Positions 9,882 to 21,603 of a stretch of DNA of 64,000 nucleotides are shown here, piece by piece. Location: the NCBI RefSeq assembly GCF_027579695.1, contig NC_083569.1:68509149-68573148 (forward strand). The letters run 5' to 3'. Numbering within the stretch: the stretch's first letter is position 1; each line of letters opens with the position of its first letter. This stretch comes from Neoarius graeffei. Its lineage: Eukaryota; Chordata; Actinopteri; Siluriformes; Ariidae. Under the pieces are notes generated by a model. The model saw only the letters and a list, made by a program, of their open reading frames with translations. It made no database searches and was not told the DNA's origin. Both the position numbers and the translations under genes were made by a program.

Positions 9882-11490
9882 CAGTGGTGCTTGAAAGTTT
9901 GTGAACCCTTTAGAATTTTCTATATTTCTGCATAAATATGATCTAAAACATCATCAGATTTTCACACAAGTCCTAAAAGTAGATAAAGAAAACCCAGTTA
10001 AACAAATGAGACAAAAATATTATACTTGGTCATTTATTTATTGAGGAAAATGATCCAATATTACATATCTGTGAGTGGCAAAAGTATGTGAACCTTTGCT
10101 TTCAGTATCTGGTGTGACCCCCTTGTGCAGCAATAACTGCAACTAAACGTTTCCAGTAACTGTTGATCAGTCCTGCACACCAGCTTGGAGGAATTTTAGC
10201 CATTCTTCCGTACAGAACAGCTTCAACTCTAGGATGTTGGTGGGTTTCCTCACATGAACTGCTCGCTTCAGGTCCTTCTACAACATTTTGATTGGATTAA
10301 GGTCAGGACTTTGACTTGGCCATTCCAAAACATTAACTTTATTCTTCTTTAACCATTCTTTGGTAGAACGACTTGTGTGCTTAGGGTCATTGTCTTGCTG
10401 CATGACCCACCTTCTCTTGAGATTTAGTTCATGGACAGGTGTCCTGACATTTTCCTTTAGAATTCACTGGTATAATTCAGAATTCATTGTTCCATCAATG
10501 ATGGCAAGCCATCCTGGCCCAGATGCAGCAATACAGGCCCAAACCATGATACTACCACCACTATGTTTCACAGATGGGATAAGGTTCTTATGCTGAAATG
10601 CAATGTTTTTCTTTCTCCAAACATAATGCTTCTCATTTAAACCAAAAAGTTCTATTTTGGTCTCATCCATCCACAAAACATCTTTCCAATAACCTTCTGG
10701 CTTGTCCACATGATCTTTAGCAAACTGCAGATGAGCAACAATGTTCTTTTTGGAGAGCAGTGGCTTTCTCCTTGCAACTCTGCCATGCACACCATTGTTG
10801 TTCAGTGTTCTCCTGATGGTGGACTCATGAACATTAACATTAGCCAATGTGAGAGACACCTTCAGTTGCTTAGAAGTTACCCTGGGGTCCTTTGTGACCT
10901 CGCCGACTATTACATGCCTTGCTCTTGGAGTGATCTTTGTTGATCGACCACTCCTGGGGAGGGTAACAATGGTCTTGAATTTCCTCCATTTGTACACAAC
11001 CTGTCTGACTGTGGATTGGTGGAGTCCAAACTCTTTAGAGATGGTTTTGTAACCTTTTCCAGCCTGATGAGCATCAACAACGCTTTTTCTGAGGTCCTCA
11101 GAAATCTCCTTTGTCTGTGCCATGATACACTTTCACAAACATATGTTGTGAAGATCAGACTTTGATCGATCCCTGTTCTTTAAATAAAACAGGGTGCCCA
11201 CTCACACCTGATTGTCATCCCATTGATTGAAAACACCTGACTCTAATTTCACCTTCAAATTAACTGCTAATCCTAGAGGTTCACATACTTTTGCCACTCA
11301 CAGATATGGAATATTGGATCATTTTCCACAATAAATAAATGACCAAGTATAATATTTTTGTCTCATTTGTTTAACTGGGTTCTCTTGATCTACTTTTAGG
11401 ACTTGTGTGAAAATCCAATGATGTTTTAGGTCATATTTATGCAGAAATATAGAAAATTCTAAAGGGTTCACAAACTTTCAAGCACCACTG
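9882..11490 (-). mobile_element. Tc1-D, complete Tc1-like transposon inside the BEL-1 LTR
   Basis: 1609 bp, CAGTGGTGCTTGAAAG ends, TA on both sides (9880-9881 and 11491-11492). Same family as Tc1-A and Tc1-H. The other LTR of BEL-1 preserves the uninterrupted sequence around GGTACATATTTC (30401-30412), a natural empty site. Confidence 0.95.
10102..11123 (-). pseudogene. Tc1-D transposase with a nonsense codon and a frameshift
   Basis: Minus-strand ATG at 11123 opens MAQTKEISEDLRKSVVDAHQ; the frame runs 219 codons to a TGA at 10464-10466, where the other copies have CGA (Tc1-A and Tc1-H read CGA ATT). Downstream the sequence resumes the transposase, but near 10197 one C of a CCC run is missing relative to the copy at 8756-9427, shifting the frame before the end. 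The first catalytic Asp (WMDET) is upstream of the stop; the second Asp and Glu are downstream. Confidence 0.9.
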
Positions 11491-11667
11491 TATATATTTC
11501 AAAATAAATTCAAAAAGACGGCTGCATTTACACTCCCACCATCACACAATGTGTGATTCACAATGAAAATTGACATTGTTAACAGAACCTTATGAGGCAT
11601 TTTGGTAAATACACAAATATACCTTCAAAAACAAACAAAAAAAAATCTTATTGAAGGGCTAACCTAC

Positions 11668-12471
11668 TTATTCAGCCTCAGGCAATAGTACTGTTTTGTG
11701 TATGGGCCTTCCTAAGTAAACTAGCTTAGTTGTGCATGTACCTTTACTGTCTAGTGTTGTGTCACTAAGAATCAGTTTGAGTTTTCTGACTCTTCCGTCA
11801 GCTCCCTGGAAGACTTCAACTACCTTTGCCAGCTTCCACTGATTTCTTGGTGTGCCATCATCTTGCAACAGGGCAATGTCATTTACTTTAGCATTTCTCC
11901 TGTCCTTGATCCTTTTACTCCTCTGCTGCAGATTCAGCAAATACTCCTTTCAACACCTGGTCCAAAATTCACTGGACAAGAACTGAACTCTCTTCCATCT
12001 TTTCTGAAGATAGAGATCTTCCCTTATAAACTCTCCAGGTGGTGGTGCAATTATTGATGATTTCATTGTCAGTATGTGGTTTGGAGTTAGGGGTTCCGGT
12101 ACTAATGGATCATTGAGATGTTCTGTGGTCAATGGTTGACTATTCACTACCGCCATCACTTCATACAGGTAAGTTCTTAATGAAAAGATGTCTAATCTTC
12201 CAGCAAACTGGTCCAGGATGGATGTGAGGACACTTCTCACGGTCCGAATCTGCCTCTCCCAGATGCTGCCCATGTGACTGGAAGCAGGTGGATTCATGAC
12301 AAAGTTGCATCCTAGCTCTTTCACACATTCTTGCTATATTCCTTTCATTAATTCCTGGAATTCATTGTGTGCCCCCACAAAGTTTGTGCCTTGGTCACTT
12401 TGTAGTTGACTTACATTGCCCCTTATGGCAATAAAGCAGCGCAATGCATTAAGGAAGGCATCAGTAGAAAG
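11668..12471 (-). pseudogene. BEL-1 integrase, second half, and C-terminal domain
   Basis: Read on the minus strand: LQSDQGTNFVGA carries the second catalytic Asp, GSIWERQIRTVRSVLTS the Glu, and EPLTPNHILTMKSS plus RKLKLILSD are typical of the BEL C-terminal region. Frames break near 12330 and 11945, and the frame ends at 11668. The first half of the integrase is at 19843-20463, separated by BEL-2. After the stop come about 130 bp to the LTR. Confidence 0.88.
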
Positions 12472-12476
12472 GTCAT

Positions 12477-12868
12477 TGTAGGAGCCAAATGTTGCTGTGT
12501 GTTCATTGTTGTAATTTTTCTGTGGCACACTGGGTGGCGCATGTCCGCACTTGTTTCAGGTATATAGGTAGCAATTGTAATGTTGTTGGCAGGTGTTTGA
12601 CCCAGAAGGGGCAAAGGGTTTTTGACCGCTAACGCTCGCTACTGCAGACGCTTGCTATTGTTACTACTGTGGAACAGCTATGGACAATTTGTGCGTGATG
12701 GAATAAATGGACCACTTTTGTATTCAACGTCAAGATTTGCCTACCTGCGTTTGTTTACTACACAGTAAGTCAAGTGAGCGTTACATTGTTAACATCTAGC
12801 ACGTCGGCCAGGCCATACCCGAGGTCAGGCACCTCAGTAGTTCAGTATTAGACCGAACTCCTTTAATA
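12477..12868 (+). repeat. BEL-2 5' LTR
   Basis: Begins TGTAGGAGCCAAATG and ends CCTTTAATA. A TATA-like TATATA lies at 12561 and an AATAAA at 12702, placing transcription start and poly(A) signals inside the LTR. The 3' copy is 19449-19848. Just downstream the sequence TTAGTCAAAAACCCGCACC would be the primer-binding region; I could not assign a tRNA. Confidence 0.88.
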
Positions 12869-13249
12869 TTAGTCAAAAACCCGCACCAGTTCGGACTTTA
12901 GTTACAAAGTCGGAGTCTTTGGCATGTATGGAATTAGGACCAGCCAAGAGCCGTCTGTTTTCTTGTGGATTATTGTTTGGATGTTTATGTGGGCTTACTG
13001 GTGATGAGGAATTTCTGGCTTGATACTGAAATCATGCCTAGGAGTACAAGGGACCATCCGATGACTGCACGGCACCCAATGAAAGAGGTATTTGTAGTGC
13101 TACAATCTTTAATGGCCATTTAAATTGTGTGCACACATACCCAGGTATAAAAGAAAAACAAAATGTGTTAAATGCCAGCAGACTGACTGTGGAGACTTTG
13201 TGAACTTTGTGTGACTGACTTTACAGCGAACTGTTCAATTGACTGTTTC

Positions 13250-14011
13250 ATGGAGATGCGTGATACAAGCGCGATTGGACAGACTGCAATGCAAACCTCT
13301 GGTAAAACAAGTGGTGTTGATCACCAGCAGTCTAAACGTGCTGAAGCGCTTGCTGGTAAATTAGTTACGTTGCAAACGGACAGAAAGTCTAAGTTGGACA
13401 AAGCTGGCATTATTAGACAATCTATGCAAAGTTTAAAAAATGATAAACCACAGTTACAAATTGCTCTGAAAGAACTGATAGAAACATGTAATGATGCAAA
13501 ATGTATTCATGAGTCTTTATTGAGTTTATTGCCTGTTGATGAAAAGGAAAAACATGAAATTTGGTTTAAAGCAAAGATGATATCTAACAATGAGGTCATT
13601 TCTGAAACAAAAGTTGGTAATATTGGTAATGTTGATTTGTTAATTGTTTTACCTGAAATGTTTGATGTTGGTTTAAATGCAAATGATCATGGTAAAGTAA
13701 ATGTGGGTTTTAAAGCTGTAAATGAAAATGGTGAGTGTGGGGATGGTGTCAATGAAAATGATAGTGTGTCTAATATTGCTAGCAGACGGTCACATAAAAG
13801 TGGTAGCAGTGGGAGATCCAGCACGTCCTCAGCTAGGATAAAGGCGGAGGCCGAGAGAACTGCACTTGTTGCTAGAGCCACAGCTTTAAAGGAAAAACAC
13901 GCCCTGGAGGAGCAGGAACAACAATTAAGAAGGGAGCAGCTTGATGTGGATGCAGAGTTGGCTGCCTCTGCCGCCAAGTTGGCTGTGTTACAGGCCTTTG
14001 ATCAAAAGTAG
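13250..14011 (+). pseudogene. BEL-2 gag, N-terminal coiled-coil part
   Basis: From ATG 13250 (MEMRDTSAIGQTAMQ). An upstream in-frame GTG at 13211 is not a eukaryotic start. A middle Ser-rich stretch (about residues 190-215) precedes a long charged helix (KAEAERTALVARATALKEKH ... EEQEQQLRREQ), a likely coiled coil. It ends at TAG 14009-14011; matching gag sequence continues in other frames, so the true gag has been frameshifted near 14000 and 14085. Confidence 0.75.
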
Positions 14012-14046
14012 TTGTTCAGCAGCATCCTTCAATGGCATGAATTCCT

Positions 14047-15315
14047 ATGTGGAAAGGGGAAAAAAGGAAAATGGAATCAATAGGTGTCTTAAATCCTAAT
14101 TCAAAGGAATTTCAACCTGGATTGTCAAAGCTAACACAACATGTCTCTGCCAAAGGACCGTTACCACCTAATAACCCACTGGCACCAGATGTGCTCAAAA
14201 GGCAAACAGAGCTGTGGTGCAGGGATACCGCTAAGCATCAGTACAACCCTGCTGAGCTACCTTATGGAATATTAGCACCATTGGACAATCTGCAGCGGTT
14301 GACAACCATGCAACAACACGGACAGCAAAGGCCTTTGACAGACCATCCAGTCAATGGAACTCACTCCCCAGACCTACTGGCCATTATGCAAAGGCAAAAT
14401 GACATTAATGCTACCCTGGTCCGACATCATAATACATCATCTCTGCCGTCAAGAGAGATTCCTGTATTTGACAGGGACCCTCTCCAGTTCAGACTGTTCA
14501 TTAAAGCCTTTGAACAAGGTGTGGAAAGCAAAGCTGAAAGTGTAGACTGTCTTTATTATTTAGAGCAGTTTTCCAGAGGACAGCCACAAGAGTTGGTGTG
14601 TAGCTGTCAACATATGGCGCCTGGACGTGGCTATACAGTGGCAAAGGGTCTTCTGCAGGAACACTTTGGCAATCCATACAAAGTTGCAACAGCTTACATG
14701 AAGATGGCTTTGGCTTGGCAAGCAGTTAAGTCCGAGGATGTGAAAGCATTGCAAGCTTATTCCTTGTTTTTACGTGGCTACTGCAATGTAATGGGAGAGC
14801 TTCAATACGTGCAGGAACTAGACATGCCTGTAAATATGAGGATCATTATCTCAAAGCTACCATTTAAAATGCGAGAGCAATGGAGAACTATAGCTCATAA
14901 CATCATGGTAAGGACTCATGACAGAGCCCATATCAAGGACTTGGTTCTGTTTATTGAACGCTGTGTCAAAATTCTCTCTGATCCTCTGTTTGGCGATATA
15001 CAGGATTCACCTGCAGGAGCCTCTGCACCAAGGCCTACATCAAGGTTTAAATTGCAGCCCAAGAGCCATGTAAAGGGTAACATTGTTGCTACTGCTGTGA
15101 CTTCCAAGGACATGTCTGAGGATGGAAAGGAGCAACGAGGCCTATTGGACAGAGAAAATGCTGAGGAAGCGAAGTGCCTGTGCTGCCATCGTCATCACCC
15201 CATGGAGGAGTGCAAGCAGTTTAAAGGAAAGAAGCATAAGGAGATTTTTTTTTCTGAGGCAAAAGGGAGTTTGTTTTGCATGTCTACTCGTCGGCCACAT
15301 GAGCAGGGACTGTGA
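14047..15315 (+). pseudogene. BEL-2 gag core (DUF1759-like) to zinc knuckles
   Basis: A 422-codon frame. It contains REIPVFDRDPLQFRLFIKAF and LQEHFGNPYKVATAYMK, typical of the Pao-type gag (DUF1759) region, then CLCCHRHHPMEECKQF, a first zinc-binding cluster. Frame is lost at a run of T (15246-15253): the original protein continues in the next frame as CFACLLVGHMSRDCERRL and CKICGQAHPTVLH, two further knuckles. Confidence 0.82.
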
Positions 15316-15810
15316 GAGGCGCTTAGCATGTAAAATCTGTGGACAAGCTCATCCTACTGTGCTACACATTAAAAGGCAACTGCTGCAAGAACAGCTACGA
15401 GCCTCACCTGGCCAGCAGCAGTCCTCGCTTCAAACATGTGGACATACAGGGGCTGGTAAGGACCAGTGTGTGCTATCCATCCTTCCTGTAAAGGTGAAGT
15501 CTGCGAAGGGAAGCCACGTTATTACAACTTGCGCTTTTCTGGATCCTGGAAGTTAGGCCACATTCTGCTCCGAACATCTTATGCGGAAGCTGAACGTCAC
15601 AGGCAAAAGAACTAGCTTCCTGTTGCGGACAATGGGGCAAGAAAAGGTCATTTCAGGATGCTCCCTGTCAGGTCTAGAGGTGTCTGATCTGGACTATACC
15701 CTTCCTGAAGTATTTACACAAAGAAATGCCAGTCACCGTGAGCAACATGATAACATCCGAGGATCTGGCTAGGTGGCCTTATCTGTCCAAGGTGTGCATC
15801 AAGTGTGAAG
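15316..15810 (+). pseudogene. BEL-2 aspartic protease region
   Basis: After the zinc knuckles the frame reads ITTCAFLDPGS, then a TAG at 15554-15556, then ATFCSEHLMRKL in the same frame. DPGS followed by TFCSE is the retropepsin-like catalytic segment of BEL elements (usually D-S-G-S). The frame shifts near 15720 (VFTQ to KEMPVTVSNM) and again near 15805. Confidence 0.75.
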
Positions 15811-18065
15811 GCAAATGTTGACCTCTTAATAGGAACTAATGCGCCTAAGGTATTGGAACCCTGGGAGGACATCAACAGCTGCCAGAATGGTCCATATGCC
15901 ATTAGGACAGTGTTAGGATGGGTGGTTAATGGCCCACTGAGTGGAAACAGTGATGTACCATTATCCTCTGCCACAGTGAACCGCATCTCTCTGCAAAGGA
16001 TAGAAGAAATGCTTGCCAATCAATACAATCATGACTTCAGGGAGAAGGCTGTAGAGGAAAGGGAAATGTCTCAGGAAGACATCAGATTTATGGAGATCAT
16101 GGAGCATTTAGCAGTACTGCAGAATGGAAGGTCCTGTTTAAAGTTACCCTTCAAGAAAAAGGATGTTTCTCTGCCCAATAACTTTGCGGTGGTGAAGCAA
16201 AGGATGCAGGGCTTAAGAAGAAGGTTCTTGAATAATGAACGCTTGTACCAGGAGTATGCAGTGTATGTGAATGGCTTTATTGCTAACAGTTATGCAGAGC
16301 CTGTACCCCAGCAGAAGCTTCAAGGTGAGCCTGGTAGAGTGTGGTACATCCCCCACCATGCAGTTCACCACCCAAGGAAAGGAACCTTTTGGGTTGTGTT
16401 TGACTGTGGAGCCACATTTCAAGGAGTGCCCTTGAATAAGGAGCTGCTTCAGGGACCTAATCTTACCAGCTCACTGCTTGTAGTCCTGCTTCACTTCAGG
16501 GAGGAACCTGTGGCATTCATGGGTGACATACAGGCTATGTTCCACCAGGTGAAAGTTGCAGAAGACTGATTTCCTCCATTTTCTGTGGTGGCCAAATGGA
16601 GATGTCACTCAGGACCTGGTGGAGTTCAGAATGACCATGCACTTGTTTGGTACTGTTTCTTCTCCAAGTTGTGCAAGCTACGCGCTGAGGAAAAGCGCGG
16701 ACGATCATCAGTCTGAGTTTGCTGCCCGTGTATGTCAAGCAAAATTTTTATGTGGATGATTTGTTGAAGAGCTCAATCACTGAGGAAGAGGCTATCCAGA
16801 TGATCCAAGACCTAACTGTACTGTGCCAAGAGGGAGGTTTTGTCTTGGAGAAGTGGATTAGCAACAGCCGTGCTGTCTTGCAGGCCATCGCAACAGAGCG
16901 AAGGGCTAGGGATGTAAAGGATTTAGATCTGGATCGAGATAAGCTGCCCATAGAGAGAGCTCTGGGTCTACTATGGTGTGTGGAAACTGACTCCTTCAGA
17001 TTCAAGATCGAGATGAAGCAACAGGCCCTTACCAGACGTGGTATGCTGTCAACCATTTGCTCAGTATATGATCCCCTGGGATTATTGGCACTAGTGACAC
17101 TGTCTGCAAAAATGATGCAGCAGGAATTATGTAGAAGAGGTTGTGCATGGGATGATTCCTTGCCACCTGACATCTTAAGCCAGTGGAAAGCATGGTTGGA
17201 AGACTTGGACGAGCTTAATGTATTTGAAGTACCTAGATGCGTCCAGCCAGTGGACTTCGGTGTAGTTGCTCAGGCCCAATTACATCATTTTGCTGATGCT
17301 AGTGAAGTTGGATATGGAACTGTGACGTACTTGAGGATGTTGAATCAGCAGCGTCACATCCAGGTCTCCTTTCTGCTCGGCAAGGCTACAGTTACACCAC
17401 TGAAGGCCGTAACTATTCCACGGCTTGAGTTGACGGCAGCTGTCCTTGCTGTATGGGTGGACTCAATGCTAAAGGTGGAGCTGAACTTCAGGTTGGAAGA
17501 TTCTGTCTTTTGGACAGACAGTACTTCAGTTTTAAAGTACATCAAGAATGAGGATAAACGATTCCACACATTCGTGGCTAATAGAATTTCAACCATCCAA
17601 GGGGCATCAGAACCTGGGCAACAGAGGCACGTTTGCTCCAAGGACAATCCTGCGGATGACGCATCAAGGGGATTGAAGGTTGCAGGCTTTTTACAGACCA
17701 GTAGGTGGTGGGAAGGTCCTACATTTCTTTGGAAGCAGGAGGAGGACTGGCCTAATACTACCCTGGATGCGTCCTTGAATCCCAATGATCAAGAGGTGAG
17801 AAGAGAGGTTGTTACCAATGCCATCAATGTGTGTGACTTAGTCAAGCCCACTGACCAGCTCATCAGGTACTTCTCTGACTGGAGGAAGCTCAAGAGGATA
17901 GCCGCTTGGTTTCTCCGTTTGAAGGCTGTGTTGTGGAAGGCTCGTTGGAGAAAACGGCTAAAGGGGTATGTGGAAAGGTTCACTGTGATGCCAAGGAGTA
18001 AAACCCTGACTATAGACGATCTGTCAGAAGCAGAGGCGGCAGTGATTACCTATTGCCAGCAGTAG
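15805..18065 (+). pseudogene. BEL-2 reverse transcriptase and RNase H
   Basis: Begins with VDLLIGTNAPKVLEPWE and VLGWVVNGPL, the linker before the RT in BEL elements. RT motifs follow: PRKGTFWVVFDCGA, FMGDIQAMFHQVKV, FLHFLWWPNGDV and the catalytic QNFYVDDLLKS. RNase H is seen as LHHFADASEVGYGTV and VFWTDSTSVLKYI. Frameshifts lie near 16563 and 16730. The last frame stays open from about 16719 to TAG 18063-18065, where CAG CAG TAG CAA suggests a Gln codon became a stop. Confidence 0.9.
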
Positions 18066-19349
18066 CAATTCAAGGAGGAGATTGCTGCATTGTGCTCTAA
18101 GAAGGCAGCAGTGAATTGCCGGAGTCCAATATATAAGCTGGACCCTGTCCTGGTTGATGGACTGTTGAGGGTTGGAGGCAGGCTGAGTAGAGGAGCGATG
18201 CCTGAAGAGGCCAAACATCCCATGATCCTCTCTAAAGAGCAACACATCTCAACACTCATCCTCAAATATGTTCAGAGTCTGGGCCATGCAGGGCGTGCAC
18301 ACATCATTGAGGAAGAAATTTTGGATTACCAAGGCAAATGCAGCAGTAAGGAAAATGATTGCTGGGTGCAGCTTCTGTAGACGTTATAATGGACGTCTTC
18401 TGGAACAAAAGATGGCTGATCTTCCAGAGGTGAGAATTCAGCCAGGATTTATCCCCCATTTACCAACACGGGAGTGGACTATTTTGGTCCTGTGGAAGTG
18501 AGGAAAGGAAGAGGAACCTGCAAGTGGTATGGAGTCATATTTACCTGTTTAGCCAGTAGAGCTGTCCATCTTGAAATTGCAGCTTCTTTGGAGTCGGATT
18601 CCTGTATCAATGCTCTGCGGCGCTTTATAGGCAGAAGAGGGCAAGTGACTCACCTGGTGTCTGACAATGGTACAAACTTCGGTGGGGCGGACAGGGAACT
18701 GAAGGAAGCTCTTGCTGCATTGAACCATCAGCAGATTGGAGAAGCTCTCTTGCAGGGTGGAATTCGTTGGAGTTTTAACCCACCGACAGGTTTCCATCAT
18801 GGTGGTATGTGGGAGAGGATGATCCGCATCATTAGAAGAGTCCTTAGTTCTGTCCTACGTCAGCAGATACTGGATGATGATGGCTTACATACAGTGTTTT
18901 GTGAAGCCGAAGCCATCTTGAATGATCGACCGCTTACCAAGCTTTCAGACGATCCAAGTGATTTGGAACCACTTACGCCTAACCATCTACTTTTGCTTAA
19001 AGGCAAGCCAGTTTTGCCACCTGGAGTGTTCGAGCCTCATGACGTTTATGTGAAAAGGAGGTGGAGACAAGTGCAATACCTTTCAGACTTGTTCTGGAAC
19101 AGATGGGTGCAGGAGTACCTGCCTTTGCTTCAAGAAAGGCAAAAATGGAATGAAAAGAAGAGGAGTTTGAAGGCTGGGGCTATTGTCGTCATCATGGATG
19201 CTTCGGCTCCTCGTGGTTCTTGGCCACTCGCCAGAGTACTTGAGGTTTTTCCTGATAAGCAGGGCCTGGTACGTTCTGTGAGGTTACAGACAAAATCTAA
19301 TGTCATTGAAAGACCAGTGACCAAACTTTGTTTAGTGTGGGGGGTATAA
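18066..19349 (+). pseudogene. BEL-2 integrase and C-terminal domain
   Basis: The zinc-binding N-terminus spans two frames: LSKEQHISTLILKYVQSLGH, then CSFCRRYNGRLLEQKMADLP after a frameshift near 18300-18380. The core is in the 18474-19349 frame with Asp in MDYFGPVEVRKG, Asp in LVSDNGTNFGGA and Glu in GGMWERMIRIIRR. The tail (EPLTPNHLLLLKGK, YVKRRWRQVQYLSDLFWNRW, PRGSWPLARVLEVFPD) is the BEL C-terminal domain. A purine-rich tract, ATTAGGGGCCGG, lies just before the 3' LTR. Confidence 0.9.
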
Positions 19350-19448
19350 CTGTAAATGTATTGTCTTGATTATTTTGCAACATTTTGTTTCCTTTTTTGT
19401 TTTCATTTGTTTGAATTGTGTCTCTGGCCATCAACAATTAGGGGCCGG

Positions 19449-19848
19449 TGCATAAGAGCCAAATGTTGCTGTGTGTTCATTGTTGTAATTTTTCTGTGGC
19501 ACACTGGGTGGCGCATGTCCGCACTTGTTTCAGGTATATAGGTAGCAAACATAATGTTGTTGGCAGGTGTTTGACCTGGAAGGGGCAAAGGGTTTTTGAC
19601 CGCTAACACTAACACTCACCACTGCGGACGCTTGCTATTGTTACTACTGTGGAACTGCTATGGACAATTTGTGTGTGATGGAATAAATGGACCACTTTTG
19701 TATTCAACGTCAAGATTTGCCTACCTGCATTTGTTTACTACACAGTAAGTCAAGTGAGCGTAACATTGTTAACATCTAGCGCGTCGGCCAGGCCATACCC
19801 GAGGTCAAGCACCTCAGTAGTTCAGTATTAGACTGAATTCCTTTAATA
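19449..19848 (+). repeat. BEL-2 3' LTR
   Basis: Begins TGCATAAGAGCCAAATG and ends CTTTAATA, followed directly by the GTCAT duplication. TATATA at 19535 and AATAAATGG further on parallel the 5' LTR. Confidence 0.88.
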
Positions 19849-19853
19849 GTCAT

Positions 19854-20760
19854 CCAACACCTCAATGTGGATGGCACGTGAGCACATGCAGGTGAATAGG
19901 AGCCCATATCTCTTCAGTTCTTTCCTTCCCATAAAATGGTCCAAAGCAGTCCATACCACTATAGGTAAATGGAGGGGTGGCTTCCATCCTCTCTGGTGGA
20001 AGGTCAGCCATTTTTTGTTCTTGATTACACTGAGTTTTCCACATTTAATGCACTTGATGAGTGATGACACTTCACTACTACACCCCAGGATCCAAATCCC
20101 ACTGGAGCGTAGTTCATTGATGGTCATTCCACGACCCTGATGCTTCACCTTCTCATGGTAGTGCTTTATCAACAATCGAGACACATGATGTCCTCTGGGG
20201 AGGATAGCTGGGTGTTTGACATGGGGATGGAGTGTAGCTTGTGTCAATCTACCTCCCACCCTCAGGATATCTCTGCTATCTATGAAAGGGTTCAACTTGT
20301 GCAGCTCAGTTGACTTGCTCTTTTGTACCTCTTTCCTTTGCATTAGAGACTTGATTTCATCACTGAACGCTTCTTCTTGAACTGCATGGATTATGAATTG
20401 TTCAGCATCCTTTCTTTCTTCAAGTGTTGTAACTTCACTGGATCTTGTTTTAAGACCTTTCATCTCCTTTGCAAGATGCTAAATTCTTGCTATGGCCCTT
20501 ACAGCTCTCTTCCAATCTGAAAATTTCTGAAGTCAGTCTGATAGAGACCTCTCCTCCTTTGCCTTTGTTGTGTGAACCTGTGCTCTTTTAATTTCTGGGT
20601 CGTCCTCATTGAGTTCTCCCACCTTAATCTCTTCTTCCTTAGGGAGGTCCTTTTGCCACAAGAAACTAGGTCCTGTGAACCAGTTAGACTCTGCAAGTTC
20701 CTTTGTGTTGAGTCCGCGAGAGGCATGGTCAGCCAGGTTATTTTCTGAGGCAACATATTG
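19854..20760 (-). pseudogene. BEL-1 integrase, first half, and RNase H-integrase linker
   Basis: Minus-strand frames at 20499-20756 and 19843-20463. The latter contains ILPRGHHVSRLLIKHYHEKV, KHQGRG and LIKCIKCGKLSVIKNKKW, the HHCC zinc domain. YSGMDCFGPF, with the first catalytic Asp, is in a neighbouring frame, so there is a frameshift near 19960. The end, CSRAIHIEVLDD, meets BEL-2; the enzyme resumes at 12471. Confidence 0.88.
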
Positions 20761-20823
20761 CCACTGACTTGGTTCTGTGTTTGATTTGATCTGCTGGATC
20801 CAGTTGGCTACGAATACATGAAA

Positions 20824-21603
20824 TCACTTTTCATCATTATTAATATAACCAAGGACAACCTTGGAATCAGTCCAAAAGTATTCCTGTAGATCTTCTCTCT
20901 CCATTTCTCTCTTTAGCAGATCACTTGTCCTTGTGGCCACGACTGCAGCTGAGAGTTCCAGCCTTGGGATTGTGGTTACCTTCATTGGTGCAACCCTTGC
21001 CTTCCCCATAACAAGAGTGCAATGGACTTCTCCAGACTTCAAAACAGCCCTGAGGTAAGAACACATTCCATAGCCAGAAACACTAGCATCGGAAAAATGG
21101 TGAAGTTCATACTGCTGAACGTCCTTGGCTGTCAATGGTATGTAGTGCCATGGTATCTCTACCGAAGACAGATTATGGAGATTTTGGAGCCATGCTTCCC
21201 AACGCGGCCCAAGGTCATCCGGAAGTGGGTCATCCCATCCTACCTTGTCTTGACACATCCTTTGTAGAATCTGTTTACCCTTCAAAATTACAGGTGCCAC
21301 AAATCCAAGAGGATCAAAAATTGAGGCCACTGTTGACAATACTCCTCTTCTGGTAAAAGGATGTTCTATTACCCTCACTCTGAACTGGAACTTATCTGAG
21401 CTAATGCGCCATTGGACCCCGAGAGCCCGTTCCATCTTGTGTTCTCCCAAGGCCATGTCCAGGTCAGCTGCAGATTCAGCGTGTTCTTGCTTTGGGATTG
21501 TGGCAAGAACCTTCTTGTTGTTGGTAATGAATGTGTAGGCAGAGCTTACCAGTGTTGCAGAGGTCTCTTGCCTCTCTAACAAGCTGGATAGCTTCTGTTT
21601 CAC
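20824..21603 (-). pseudogene. BEL-1 RNase H region
   Basis: A 259-codon minus-strand frame: RRGVLSTVASIFDPLGFVAP is the conserved segment after the RT thumb, QYELHHFSDASVSGYGM carries the first RNase H Asp, and EDLQEYFWTDSKVVLGYINN another. It overlaps the RT frame, so a frameshift separates them near 21590. Confidence 0.88.

Larger units (their letters stand above)
9428..11532 (-). repeat. BEL-1 3' LTR, interrupted by Tc1-D
   Basis: About 494 bp without the Tc1. It ends at 11532 (TGTAAATGCAGCC on the minus strand), directly after a purine-rich tract GATGGTGGGAG (11533-11543, minus) that would serve as polypurine tract. Bases 9539-9881 plus 11493-11532 match the right-hand LTR core at 30125-30444. 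The outermost 111 bp (9428-9538) have no counterpart in the right-hand LTR, which has probably lost that end. Confidence 0.75.
12477..19848 (+). mobile_element. BEL-2, complete BEL/Pao retrotransposon nested in BEL-1 integrase
   Basis: 7372 bp with two LTRs, flanked by GTCAT target duplications (12472-12476 and 19849-19853). The insertion splits the BEL-1 integrase between the segment ending IHIEVLDD and the segment starting LSTDAFLNALRCF. The LTRs differ at roughly 15-20 of 390 positions by eye. It carries gag, zinc knuckles, protease, RT, RNase H and integrase on the plus strand, with several frameshifts and stops, so this copy is defective. Confidence 0.93.
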
